A DNA stretch of 64,000 bases from Corydoras sp. C115 (taxonomy: Eukaryota; Chordata; Actinopteri; Siluriformes; Callichthyidae), in the NCBI GenBank assembly GCA_019802505.1, contig JAFMOC010000006.1:4077501-4141500 (forward strand), in the 5' to 3' direction. Made by a program: the position numbers and the translations under genes. This document shows positions 22,204 to 34,240 of this stretch, piece by piece (position 1 is the stretch's first letter; each line of letters opens with the position of its first letter). The notes below the pieces were generated by a model. The model searched no databases, was not told the origin of the DNA, and saw only the letters and a program-made list of their open reading frames with translations.

Positions 22204-22440
22204 GCTTTTAATGTAAGGGGTGTGGTAGCTCATTGGTTAGGGTGTTGGGCTATCAATCAGAAGGTTGTGGGTTTGAATCCCAGGTCCAATGAAGTTACCA
22301 ATGTGGGTCCTTGAATAAGACTCCCAACCCTCATTGCTCCAGGGGTGCTGTGGTTAACCCTCTGCTTGCTTTGTAAGTCACTTTGCATAAGGTAACGGTA
22401 TTAAAACAGTGGAAATTAATTTTAAAAAATGATTCAGCTG
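22204..22440 (+). mobile_element. Second tRNA-derived SINE family, near complete
   Basis: The head GGTGTGGTAGCTCATTGGTT and GTGGGTTTGAATCCCAGGTC give A- and B-box-like motifs. The tail TGTAAGTCACTTTGCATAAG resembles the 3' end of L2-type LINEs. It fits the widespread otophysan-type SINE that borrows an L2 tail. Confidence 0.8.
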
Positions 22441-22969
22441 TCAGCATGAAAAGAGTTCACCACAGATCATTCTTAAACCACATTTAGTTTGTCATAACCA
22501 CTGCAGAGCACTTAAACCTCACACCTGCATCATGTCATTCCAGTAACCTCTCAGATTAAGTTCACTGATTTTTTAAAACAATAAACATCTCATTTATTTA
22601 TTTATCATGATTGTATAAGACAATGACGAAAATGGAAAATCTGTTAGAGCAATCAAATAGCCATGCAATGACTGGGGTTAACAGAATAAAACATTAGATT
22701 TATACCTTAATCCGTGTCCTTACCAATAAACTCTTTTTTGGAGTCAGGAATGTTTAAATGAAACAGAGCATTTAGTTTCCTGCTCAGCGTTCACAGCACT
22801 GTCAGTGTACTGCTCTGTGTTTACTTCCTCCTCACGTTCTGCTGTTGCTGCTATATGACGATATGTTTATACCGCCACCCTGCGTTTGGAAGCAGTTCAG
22901 TAGCATACCCTACGTTCTAACTGAAGATTCTGAAGATTTCTGAAGATGTTTTTAATTTTGATTTATAGT

Positions 22970-23565
22970 ACCATTCAAGTGTTTGGACACACCTCCCTTT
23001 TGTGCCACTAATTCTTAATTTGTATCATTCCATTTACTTTACAGATGTACTTTGTAGTTTTACAATTACAGACCGTAGTCCATCTGTTTGTGGAATACAG
23101 TACATACTGTATTAGTTCCCTTTACTCTGCTCTCTAAGGGCCAGGACCCCAATAGTAGCACCACAGATTAGTTATACAATTATAGACTGTAGTCCATCTG
23201 TTTGTAGACTACAGTATATACTGTGCTAGTTCCCATTACACTGTTCTCTAATGGTCAGGACCCCAATAGTAGCACCACTGAGCAGGTATGATTTGGTTGA
23301 TGCATTATTTCTATCCCAGCAGTGTCATTGTGGCATTTAAATAAAACTACAGCTGCACTGTTGCACTAAACCCTACTCACTGCATCAGGGTCACAGCAGG
23401 ACTGACAATAAACAATACACCAACCAAATTATACCTGTTCTGCAATGGTCCTGACTGACATAAACAAACAAAAAACAGATGTACTACAGTCCGTAATTGT
23501 TTACAATATCCACCTATATGGTAAGTGGAGAGAAAATACAGTGGTGCTCTAGTACTGTCTTCTTC
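22970..23565. repeat. Long inverted-repeat (foldback) element of teleost type
   Basis: The left arm includes GACCGTAGTCCATCTGTTTG and CAGGACCCCAATAGTAGCAC. The right arm, in reverse orientation, includes AACAGATGTACTACAGTCCG and CACCTATATGGTAAGTGG. The left arm carries an internal tandem duplication (23061-23173 and 23174-23283). A related copy lies at 63028-63375. No coding capacity. Confidence 0.7.
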
Positions 23566-23587
23566 TTCTTCTTCTTCTTCTTCTTTT
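23562..23587. repeat. (CTT)n microsatellite
   Basis: A TTC/CTT trinucleotide run that causes a poly-Glu/poly-Phe reading frame artefact. Confidence 0.9.
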
Positions 23588-23599
23588 GGCATTTTACCC

Positions 23600-24186
23600 T
23601 TTATTATTTTGTATTATGTCTTATTATTTTAACCACAGTGAAGAACCTTTTAGACCTTTGCCCAGTGTTTTACTTTAGATGCCCTTCCTGACACAACCTG
23701 ACATAACCCTCTATCGTGCCTAGGGAGGTACTATAATGCTGTACTTTAGCTTAAATTGTTTGACAACTTCAGTCAGTCTTTCTGTTTTACCTCCTTTTTG
23801 TTTGTTTGTTTTTTATGTACAATTTCAGGCTTGAAAGATAATTGTCCACATGCATAATTATATAGCATCCAAAGCAATCAAAGTATACATATTCCCTTTT
23901 TACATATTCCCTGATAAATTATATAAATGAAATTAAATTATTAAATAATTTAATGATATAACCATAAATTTTAAGTATATAACTAACCTACATCAAATGA
24001 CTATAGTGGTTTCAAACCATAATATATCAAGCAAAATAAATATTTATTATACGTTATAACCTTATATAATGTTGAGTTGCAGTTAATAGGGTTAAAGTGC
24101 TGCAACATTATGTGGCAATAGAATGAAGTCAGCTAAATGTCTAAATGAACTTAATAACAAAATGGACATTTTTCTTTACTAATAGC
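23600..24186. other. AT-rich intergenic DNA, nothing recognised
   Basis: No gene or mobile-element signature seen. Confidence 0.55.
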
Positions 24187-24960
<774 letters not shown>

Positions 24961-25368
24961 TATTCCTTGCCAAGTTTGACTGAGCTTTGAAATAAATATT
25001 TTAAATACTTATTCCAAAATGAATTGTATTTTGCCAACAAAACCTCTTTTTTCTGCTTGATAGTAAAAAGCAGACCTGAGCCAAATGTTAATGTATCATG
25101 TGTGTGAAACTAGGCTCTCCTATTTCCTGTCATGGTGATATACTGACGAGGCAAGACATAAACATCTGTAAGAAATAAATTATTAATATGAGAATTGAAA
25201 CATCTAAGTGAATTTGACACAAATTTATCACAGCTAAATTTATTTGTTTTCTTGATTCTGTAGGTGGGAATTGGAGGCAAATTCTTGTGCAGGCCAGATA
25301 ACCATATACAAACACTAAAAGGAAATAACAAGAAAAGTGCTTGTTATAATATATTCAAATATATGATA

Positions 25369-25371
<3 letters not shown>

Positions 25372-25403
<32 letters not shown>

Positions 25404-25440
25404 ATGGTATGAAATTATATGATATGATATGATATAGTTT
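25372..25440. repeat. (TA)n and GATAT-type simple repeat
   Basis: A TA run flanked by GATAT/GATATG units. Confidence 0.85.
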
Positions 25441-25535
25441 GATATACAGTGTGTTTGTGTGTTTGTCTATGTGAGTGAGTGTGCCTAGCAATAGACTGGC
25501 TGAAACATTTTCCCCTGGTTGGGAAGAAGGCTTGG
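25440..25535 (+). mobile_element. Mermaid-like SINE fragment
   Basis: GTGAGTGAGTGTGCCTAGCA and ACATTTTCCCCTGGTTGGG correspond to the central and 3' body of the SINE with a deletion between them. Confidence 0.55.
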
Positions 25536-25789
25536 ATATTATATGGCTTGGATATTATACAGACTGTAGCATGCAGTAACATTAATAGCAGTAATAACAT
25601 GTAGTGACTGCTGTTGATATTGTACTACCCCTGGCACCATTTATGAAAAGCTTGGCACAGGTTTACTTATGACTCTGATTATTACATCGCTCACAAATTT
25701 TTATTGAAGTATTTTATGAAATGAATTCTAGACACTTATTTTTTCATCCCCACATTAACCTCCTAAAACCTTGAGAAGATTTGGACATC

Positions 25790-26060
25790 CTGCTGAGTCT
25801 TTTCTCCAGATGGAACACCTCTCACTGTCATTGGAGACTTTAACTTTTCCCCAGATATACTATATTCTTCCTGCCTCCTCCCTTTCCTGTCAGCATTTGT
25901 TCTATATAGTAAAAGCCCTGTGATACACAATGGAGGCAATGCTCTCAAGCTTGATCTTCAGCCAACCTTTCAGAGCTCCTCAGATCAATATAACATCTCT
26001 CCATTTCAGAAACCTTCACACATGGCCTTTAGTCTTGCCCTCTGTGCTTCTTTTGCCACC
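25790..26060 (+). mobile_element. L2-like LINE endonuclease remnant
   Basis: Broken plus-strand frames give PLTVIGDFNFSPD and then IHNGGNALKLDLQPTFQSSS, which resemble the GDFN motif and the HKAGNQLDLIFTRN region of L2-type ORF2 endonucleases. Divergence is high and stops are present. It may belong to the same family as the reverse transcriptase at 32720-34240. Confidence 0.5.
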
Positions 26061-26639
26061 AAGCCCACATTCTCCCACAACTTATCTATCTCCCTTTTCA
26101 TGCCTCATAATCTTTCATTATGTTAACAGCTGTACCAAACCCAAAGTTGTTTTCTACATTACCATTAGATTCAGACACTGTTACTTTTTTCATGCACTGA
26201 CCCGCTCTGGCCTCCTCTACAGGCTTAAAGCTGATGGGATATTAATCCTTCTTCACCAATCACCCCTTTAAAATAAGAGAGAAAGAAAACCAACAACAAA
26301 TTAAATATGCTGTAGCCAGGTGTATGTCAATGTTAATACCTGACCATCTACAGTAATTAAGATTGCTGGACATTTCATTCCAACAAGTGTTTTGTATTCA
26401 TTAGGCATCTTGAATTATAACTTTATTTGTGGCTATAAAAATACTGGAAAACTTACTTATCAGCAGTCCTACCACTTGTTAACTATATCCTATTCTATAT
26501 ACTTTCAAGACACAATGAAATGAAAGATTAAGTAGGTCCTTCTTCTCATATGTCTATCATACACAACTCCATTAAATGTGCTTATGTTGCTAGTGCATTT
26601 TCCTATTTAAACTGTTATTTTAGAAGAACTTAAAACATC

Positions 26640-27001
26640 CATCCATCCATTATCTTCCACTTTATCCTCTATTAGGGTTAGGGGGGGGGGGGGTTTCCCC
26701 ATGCCCATCGAGGGGAGAACGTCTCGGGCTCTGGGCAAATACACCCAGGACAGGGCGCCAATCAATCGCTGGGCACACACTCACTCACACTGACACGCAC
26801 ACAAACACTCTATATGGGGCAATTTGGAGAATTTAATTGACCTGATCCATGTTTTTGGACTGTGGAAGGAAACCGAAGAACCCGGAGGAAACCCTCGCGG
26901 TCACGGGAAGAACATGGAAACTCCACCCAACTTGGGATTCGAACCAGGAATCCCTAGCGCTGAGAGACGAACCTGCTAACCACTAAGCCACCATGCCGCC
27001 C
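26640..27001 (-). mobile_element. Mermaid-like tRNA-derived SINE
   Basis: Full-length minus-strand copy, from an ATCC/ATTC tail (26637) to CACTAAGCCACCATGCCGCC. A poly-G run (about 26681-26693) replaces the GGTGGGG of other copies. Confidence 0.88.
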
Positions 27002-27169
27002 CAAATTAAAACATTTTTACCTTTTTTATATATTTTTTTCATCCATGATCTGTTTTATTTTTAAGAAAACGTCTACCATGACTTTTTTCTGAGATGCCAG
27101 GGCTGCTTAACTTTTGTCTGTTTTGATCCTTTCTAAACTTTTACCAGCCTTTATATGACATTTATTTTT

Positions 27170-27350
27170 CGTTTTTATTCAAAGTGACTTAGAAGTGTCC
27201 CAACCTGAGGGTAGTGTTTAGAATACAGCCATGACACAGCATCTCTGGTTATGGTCCTCACTCAAGGGCCGGCACTATTAATTTTAGCAGACTCGGGAAT
27301 TGAAACCTTACCCTTTAGATCAATATCTCCCTAGGAACTGAGCACCCTTT
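27170..27350 (-). mobile_element. Decayed copy of the second SINE family
   Basis: CAAAGTGACTTAGAAGTGTC (tail side) and TGAAACCTTACCCTTTAGAT-CAATA (tRNA head side) keep family order in a diverged form. Confidence 0.5.
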
Positions 27351-30300
27351 CATGTGGTTACCCGAAAAATACCTCTGCTTCCTTTAAGCCTTAAAAACAT
27401 AACAAATTTATAACACTAATTGTACTCTAAACAAAATGAAATTGCCATTCAGATTTATATCTTAAACTTTTACCAAAAAATAGAGGTCAGAATGACCTTT
27501 TTAGGTCATAAAAAAATAGAGGGTAAAGTGTTCAGTCATAATTCACAGGTCATATTAGTAAGATTGTGGATACAACGCTATTTACTAAAAAAATATTAAG
27601 GCATTTCAAGCATTTGTTTCAAAGTGCTCTTAATTTACAAGATTAACTATAACAAATATTTCCTGTCAGGCCAATTCACGCATTAAAGGACTGAAAATAA
27701 AGTCTATTAACAACGTTCACATTGACCCAAATATTTTCAAATCAACCTGTCACATCACATTTAAACAGAACTACACGAAGAACAAAAGCAGAACTACATG
27801 ACGACATAGTTTGAAAACTCAGTTTACTGTGTAACCTTTACACATTTCTTTGAACCTACTTTGCACAAGAATAGATAAGCAATGATGTTACAATCTTATT
27901 TAGCAACAAGGGGGTATTTTTGTGGGTTGGATAATACATTTCAATAAATAGCTTTTTATGGTGTAAGTTTAAAAAAAATATATTATATTTAAAAAAGTTT
28001 ATATTTTTTTATTAGAACATATTTATTCATTAATTCCAATTATTTGTTATTTAAGACATGTTTCCATTTAGCTAAATATTTTTTATTGAATATATATTCA
28101 TCATATTCAATTAATTCAGTCTATATTTATTCTGTTTGGCTGTTCTGTTTTTACTCAGTTGTCTTCCATTTAGTAAATAGTTTTTTTTTTTTTTTTTTAG
28201 ATTTGGTGGTTTTGTGTTGTATTGCTCCTTCCTTAAAAAATGATTTTGTTTTTTCACTGAAATTTGAGGTTGTGTTAAATAATAAAACTACTGCTACTAT
28301 TTCAAGTGACATTTTATTTATTAGTTTAATAGTTTATAATGCTGCAACAATTGTGGTAATTTTGATGTATTTTATTTATCTTTTTTCTCAAGTATAAGAG
28401 GATCAGCACCATGATATACACATACTATATGTGAGTGTTTATTGTAATTTACTGAAGTAATGCTTTGGCTTTGTGTAGGTAAAACTGACATTAAAGACTG
28501 GAAATGCTGTAATTATATAACAGTGTATCACAAATGGACGCAGTGGCTTGGTTAAAAAGATTAAAATTAAAAAGAATTTCATTTTAAAAGGTGTGACATC
28601 TGTTTGTCTGGGTGTGTGTGTGTGTTTGTGTCTTAGGCATACAACAAACAGAAGCATTTTTTTCATGATTTTGAAGCTTGACATCCTCCCATAATGACAT
28701 CCCTTCTGAAGATGAATTGTAATGTTGAATAACTGTACATACACATGAATAGTTAGCTATGTGGGTGTGCATAGTTTAGGACTGTGTATATGGAAGATGC
28801 TTACTGAGTAGTCATATATAGAAAACATAAAGGATATTATTATTAATAGTATTATTCTGCTTAGCTTCATAATGACCTTTCAGATCAGCAATATATAAAA
28901 AAAAGATTACATGGAAATTCAACAGTCAAGAAAAGAAACTTTTTCTGCAGTGACATATACAGTATGACTTATTTCAAAAGATTTAATGTCTAACGTTTCA
29001 GTGTTCAATTCCCCACAGTTCAAGAAACAATTTACCACATAAATAATTGTAAATATGCCAGGTCAATAATGTTTCTAAGCCTGAGACCAGCTGTTGTTTT
29101 ATGTTCTGGTACAGATGTAAATCAGCCTTTAATACTTTGAAAGACTTGGAAATCTCCTGTTTTGATTTAAGTGTGTAAAAGATCAAGCAGGTCAGGGTTT
29201 GTGATTTGTCAGCCTCAGATGTCAGTATTTCTACTGTCTATAAGAATAAAGGCAATGTCATGGAAAGGTTATATGACACTTAACTTTTTAAAATCTGATT
29301 ACTTTATTATTATTTTTTTTTTACATATTCTCTCTCTCTCTCTCTGTCTCTTTCTCTACCTCTCTCTTTCTTTTTCTCTATGTCTCTGTCTCTGTCTCTC
29401 TCTCTCTTCCTCTCTCTCACTTCCTCTCTTTGATATTCTTTTTCTTGGCAACTTTTGAAGTTTGTTCTCTTGACAACAAATACATCTGCTCAAATCATAC
29501 AAAGGTAATGGTTATGATAGGTTTAGGTCTAGTATTACATTGAATTAAGCAATATAAAACCTAAATATGAAATGTTACAATAATATAATTAAAAGGTATT
29601 TTAAATATTAAGTATTATAATTGTCATATTTTGTTCAGTCATTCTAAACAATTCAAAATTCAATCTTTGTTGTAAATAGCAATCATTTCTAGTAAGGTAA
29701 ATTTCGATAACTCACTTCCATGTGAAAACTCTCGTAATGTTCCACCCACAAACAGCTCAAACTTAATTACCTTATTTGCCTTCTTTAGACATGTCTACAA
29801 TATTACCATCTATGAACACAATTTACAATCTATGCATTAATATCTTATTTCAAGATTTGTATTTATTAGTTTTGAAGTTGGTGTAGTAAGGAATGCAAGC
29901 ATTGACAATATCATAAAATTTATATAAATGCACAAAACAAATTACCATACTTAAAATAAAAAAGAAAATGCTACATTAAGATGGGTCTGACAAGCCCCAT
30001 ATGTAAATATGTGACTAATGCCCTTGTATATAACAGCCACAATCAACAAATGACTTTGAAATTATAAGTAAATAAGAAATAGTACGGAGAAATAGACTGA
30101 GGTCTGAAAATCCACGTGCATCTCTCTTTAACTGCTCAAGATTTGTGTTGCACTGATAGAGCATGCAAAGTTTCCAAAACAGCATTTCCAATGTCCCTGT
30201 TTCAAAAGTGAACATAAAATCCTAAATTTGTGCATGCCAAGTTATGCAACAGTCATTGCATTTGGATCTTAGTAAAGCCCCTACTAATAAACAAATCATT

Positions 30301-30600
30301 TTAATATTTTTAAGTGAATATATTACTTTTGAGCCCAATATTATACTAATGCATTCCACATTAAACAAACAATGGGCATTTAAATGTTCTTTAATAAAAC
30401 TCTAAGCTTTTTGCAGAAATGCATTGCTTAAAAATAACTGGCACACTCCACTGAGGTCTGATGTCAAGTCTGACAGGTAGAGAACCAAATGCCAAACTAG
30501 ATGGAAAACATATTTTAAAATTTAGTGTTAAATTATGGCTTACATTTAAGGCCATCAAAATGCTAAACCAATCTTTTTATATTAAGGCTTAAAAAGCAAT
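27351..30600. other. AT-rich intergenic DNA, no gene seen
   Basis: No exon-like frame or transposon motif recognised. It contains a poly-T tract near 28181-28198 and a CT-rich simple repeat at about 29330-29430. Confidence 0.55.
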
Positions 30601-30726
30601 TGTCACACAAGTCCACCTGGAACTAAACGCGGCTGCGCAAATACAGCGCAGAGCCGCAGCGCTGTAATGCGCAGAAGGGAGCCAGGCACGCAGGTAGCAG
30701 GAACGAGGAATTTTATTAGAGGTGCT
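30601..30726. repeat. LTR-like direct repeat, left copy
   Basis: 126 bp nearly identical to 32601-32719. Its true right end cannot be fixed because the partner is truncated. Confidence 0.85.
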
Positions 30727-31251
30727 CAAACACCAAACACAGGTACAAGTGTAACCTACAAACGAAGACGCGCACGGACGACATGTAACCCCGGAACTAA
30801 ATACCCTAACACATCCCAACACGTGCACAAAAACACCCAATGAACCCGCGAAGCTAATTAACTAAAACACCCAAACGAGACAGCTAATTAACTAAACACA
30901 GGAACACAAACACAGAACCCAAAAACAAACAAACACAACGGCCGAAAAACACTACCCCCGCCCTTACGGTCGCGCAACGAGGGGACGCGACCAAGACACC
31001 CCAAAAAAAAAAAGGCAGTCCTGGGGTCCTCCGCCCCTCCTGATTCGGGCTAGACAGGCGCCCTCCAGTGGACGCCCTCTGCGGGGGAGGCGTGTTAAAC
31101 GTCCTTTGGTTCTGTGTCGGGGTGGACGCCCTCTGCGGGCGCGGCGTGGGGAGCGCTGTCTGCGGACGCGGAGCTGCAGACGCCCTCCGGCTGCGAGGTC
31201 AGGTGGACGCCCGCGGTGGATCAGGACTGGGCCACGCCCTCCGACTGTCCA

Positions 31252-31327
31252 TCTCCCCTATGTCCGATATGTTTGTGTCTATGTGTTTGGGCATTGCGGT
31301 GGGGGTGTATATGTTCTGTGTGCAGGA
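31252..31327 (+). repeat. Perfect 76-bp inverted repeat, left arm
   Basis: Reverse complement of 32045-32120 without mismatch. It encodes SPMSDMFVSMCLGIAVGVY on the plus strand. Beyond it, 9-residue coding repeats continue in the same direction to about 31495. Confidence 0.9.
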
Positions 31328-31359
31328 CCGATGTCGCCCAGCGTGCGTGCCCGCCAAGG

Positions 31360-32415
31360 TCATGCCAGCGTGCGTGCCCGCCGAGGTCCAGCCAGCATGC
31401 GTGCCCGCCGAGGTCCTGCCAGTGCGCGAACCCATCCCGAGGCCCAAGGTCCTGCCAGCATGCGAACCCGCCGAGGTCCAGCCAGCATGCGGGCGGCGTG
31501 GTCCTGCTGCTCGGGCTGGGCGGCGTGCGGCCCCTGCTGCTCGGGCTGGGCGGCGTGCGGCCCCTTGACTTCGGGCTGGACGGCGCGCGGACCCTTGACT
31601 TCGGGCTGGACAGCGCGCGGACCCTTGACTTCGGGCTGGACGGCGCGCGGACCCTTGACTTCGGGCTGGATGGCGCGCGGACCCTTGGATCTCGGGCTGG
31701 GAGGCGTGACGCCCCTGGGCCTCGGGATGGGTTCGCGCGCTGGCAGGACCTCGGCGGGCACACATGCTGGCTGGACCTCGGCGGGTTCGCACGCTGGCAG
31801 GACCTTGGCGGGCACGCACGCTGGCAGGACTTCGGCGGGCACGCACGCTGGCAGGACCTCGGCGGGCACGCACGCTGGCAGGACCTCGGCGGGCAGGCAC
31901 GCTGGCAGGACCTCGGCGGGCACGCACGCTGGCAGGACCTCGGCGGGCACGCACGCTGGCAGGACCTCGGCGGGCACGCACGCTGGCAGGACCTCGGCAG
32001 GCACGCATGCTGGGCGGACATCGGCCGGCATTTCGGGCTCTCCATCCTGCACACAGAACATATACACCCCCACCGCAATGCCCAAACACATAGACACAAA
32101 CATATCGGACATAGGGGAGACGGACTGATCATACGACACATACGAGGAAGGGGGACACAACACATTCACACACTCGGGCGGCGGCTCCGGTACCGCCCCC
32201 TTGCAGCGCGACTCAGACACGGCGCGGACCGGCGCGGTCGAGTCACGTGACTGCCCCGCAGTGCACGCTTCGCGCTCCGCAGCTGCGCCGTGCGCTCGCT
32301 GCGGCTTCACTCCACGCCGTCGCCGCACTCTGCGTCCGGATCTCGCCACCGGGGGTTTTACAAACCGGACTGGACCCTCCGTCCAGAACTCCTCAGAGTT
32401 GCGGAGGGTGCGCAT
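31360..32415 (-). CDS. Hypothetical repeat-rich frame within the GC-rich insert
   Basis: A 351-residue open frame with no recognised family. The N-terminal 90 or so residues are basic and rich in Arg/Pro. A hydrophobic stretch MFVSMCLGIAVGVYMFCVQ could be a membrane segment. Then come about ten 9-residue units of type PACVPAEVL and several 10-residue units of type KGPRAVQPEV. The last part reads through the inverted left arm antisense. Both repeat periods (27 and 30 bp) are multiples of three, which fits past selection on a protein. Other long frames exist on the plus strand over the same GC-rich DNA, so coding is uncertain. It may be a retroelement accessory protein, but that is a guess. Confidence 0.25.
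   Translation of the reverse strand: MRTLRNSEEFWTEGPVRFVKPPVARSGRRVRRRRGVKPQRAHGAAAEREACTAGQSRDSTAPVRAVSESRCKGAVPEPPPECVNVLCPPSSYVSYDQSVSPMSDMFVSMCLGIAVGVYMFCVQDGEPEMPADVRPACVPAEVLPACVPAEVLPACVPAEVLPACVPAEVLPACLPAEVLPACVPAEVLPACVPAEVLPACVPAKVLPACEPAEVQPACVPAEVLPAREPIPRPRGVTPPSPRSKGPRAIQPEVKGPRAVQPEVKGPRAVQPEVKGPRAVQPEVKGPHAAQPEQQGPHAAQPEQQDHAARMLAGPRRVRMLAGPWASGWVRALAGPRRARMLAGPRRARTLA
31503..31702. repeat. 30-bp minisatellite arrays
   Basis: Two units of a TGCTGCTCGGGCTGGGCGGC type, then about four units of a CCCTTGACTTCGGGCTGGAC type, each 30 bp long. Confidence 0.9.
31738..32010. repeat. 27-bp minisatellite, about ten units
   Basis: Consensus contains CTGGCAGGACCTCGGCGGGC followed by ACGCACG. 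Units differ by single bases. Confidence 0.93.
32045..32120 (-). repeat. Perfect 76-bp inverted repeat, right arm
   Basis: Partner of 31252-31327, about 720 bp apart, with minisatellites between the arms. Confidence 0.9.
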
Positions 32416-32600
32416 GGGCAGGATATGCCCTCATCGGAGTCGCTACACTCCGCCATACTGTTTGAGCCGCTCCCCCGGGCTCCGAGACGGCGGGCTCCGC
32501 ATAACGGCGCACTCGCCGGAGCGCGCCGCGAGTACGAGGCTATACGGCCCCAAAGAAAAATTTTAAAAACACCTACCTGGGCTCTCCAAACGCGTCTTTC

Positions 32601-32719
32601 TGTCACACCTGTCCACCTGGAACTAAACGCGGCTGCGCAAATAGAGCCGCAGCGCTCTAACGCGCAGAATGGAGCCAGGCACGCAGGTAGCAGGAAAGAG
32701 GAATTTTATTTAAGGTGCT
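32601..32719. repeat. LTR-like direct repeat, right copy (truncated)
   Basis: Begins exactly 2000 bp after the left copy. Matches it to GGTGCT at 32719 and then diverges at the LINE junction. Confidence 0.85.
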
Positions 32720-34240
32720 GGTGTGTGCCTCCTCCATCACACCAGCTCTCACACACATCATTAACTCCTCTCTCACGTCAGGGACTTTTCCAAATTGTTT
32801 TAAACAAGCCATAGTCAAACCCCTACTCAAAAAACCTACGCTCAACCCAAATTTGGTCGAGAGCTACAGACCTGTTTCTCTTTTACCTTTCCTGTCTAAA
32901 ACACTTGAACGGGTGGTATCCACACAGGTCTCCAAATTTCTTAATTTGGAGGATTTTCTTGATCCCAATCAATCCGGTTTTAGATGTGGTCACTCCACGG
33001 AGACAGCATTGCTCTCTGTGATTGACTCACTTAAATCTGCCAAAGCCAAATCTCAATCCTCGGTCCTCATTTTGTTAGACCTTTCTGCAGCTTTTGATAC
33101 AGTAAATCATCAGATTCTACTGTCCACTCTAGCTGAATTAGGCTTTTCTTGCATGACCCTTGAATGGTTTTGATCCTATCTCACAGGAAGGACCTTCAAA
33201 GTGTCATGGAATGGGGAGATCTCTAACTCTTACCAAGTACGCACTGGTGTGCCTCAGGGCTCTGTACTTGGTCCTCTCCTTTTCTCTCTTTACATGACAT
33301 CACTGAGCACAGTCATCCAGGCGCATGGTTTCTCTTACCACTGCTATGCTGATGACACTCAACTTCATCTGTCTTTTGCCCCTGACGACACCACCATCTC
33401 AAATCGGATATCTGCCTGCCTCACCAACATATCTGGTTGGATGAAGGCCCGTCATCTCAAATTAAACTTAGAAAAAACAGAGCTTCTCATTATCCCAGCT
33501 AAACCCTCAATCCATCACAACCTGACCTTCCAAATTGACGGCTCCACAATCTCCCCAACCGATTCGGTCCGGAACCTTGGGTTCACAATAGACTCCCACC
33601 TTAAACTCTCTGATCATGTTATCAAAACCGCCCGTTCTTGTAGATTCCTTCTTTATAACATAAGGAAGATCAGACCCTTTTTGACTGAACATGCTACCCA
33701 ACTGCTTGTTCAAGCCCTAGTCTTATCCCGGCTTGATTATTGTAATACGTTACTTGCTGGTATCCCAACTTCCACAATCAGACCTCTTCAACTAATTCAA
33801 AACTCTGCAGCCCGACTGCAGTGTTTAACCAGCCCAAGCGAACTCATGTCACTCCATTACTCACTTCCCTCCATTGGCTTCCTGTAGCTGCTCGCATTCA
33901 GTACAAGTCACTGACTCTGGCATACAGAACCATTTCTGGATCTTCCCCCTCTTACCTTCACTCTATCTTTTCAAAATACACTCCGACTCGTTCACTTCGC
34001 TCCAGTGATGATTGCCGCCTGGCGATTCCACCTCACAGAGGAGCTAATTCTCACTCTGTGGCGTTCACCACTGCAAAATGGTGGAACGATCTTCCCAACT
34101 CTGTCCGTAAGGCAGAATCTCTAAACGGTTTTAAGAAACTACTTAAGACGCATCTCTTTAACAAATACCTGTTAAAAAAAAAAATAAAAAAAAAAAAGAG
34201 GGGGGGGGGGGGGGGGGGAGGGGCCGCAGCTTCGAATACC
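32720..34240 (+). pseudogene. L2-like reverse transcriptase pseudogene
   Basis: RNA-dependent DNA polymerase of a LINE. In order: LLKKPTLNPN and YRPVSLLPFLSK, NQSGFRCGHSTETAL, LLDLSAAFDTVNHQ (first catalytic Asp), VPQGSVLGPLL, and CYADDTQLHLSF with the YADD active site intact. Downstream are LNLEKTELLII and the C-terminal SLHWLPVAARIQYK block. An in-frame TGA at about 33171-33173 follows LEWF, and a frameshift occurs near 33820. The start is missing because the element is 5' truncated at the LTR-like repeat. Confidence 0.88.

Larger units (their letters stand above)
30601..32719 (-). mobile_element. GC-rich insert bounded by LTR-like direct repeats
   Basis: The block is GC- and CpG-rich in an AT-rich window. 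It is bounded by direct repeats 30601-30726 and 32601-32719 that both start TGTCACAC, share TCCACCTGGAACTAAACGCG and GCCAGGCACGCAGGTAGCAG, and contain AATTTTATT (an AATAAA on the minus strand). The right copy lacks 7 bp (CAGCGCA) and is cut off on its right by a LINE. This suggests a small nonautonomous or deleted LTR retroelement. No gag or pol motif, primer-binding site or polypurine tract could be identified, so the class remains inferred. Confidence 0.5.

Noticed and set aside
28044..28397. 117-residue plus frame, Phe/Leu/Ile-rich and membrane-like
   Set aside because: AT-rich DNA naturally gives hydrophobic translations. It has a poly-T tract inside and no family resemblance.
31106..32250. 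Long plus-strand frames (340 and 378 residues) across the GC-rich insert
   Set aside because: They are open mainly because of GC-rich DNA with repeat periods divisible by three. The inverted repeat makes the same peptide appear on both strands. The minus frame was kept as a weak candidate only.
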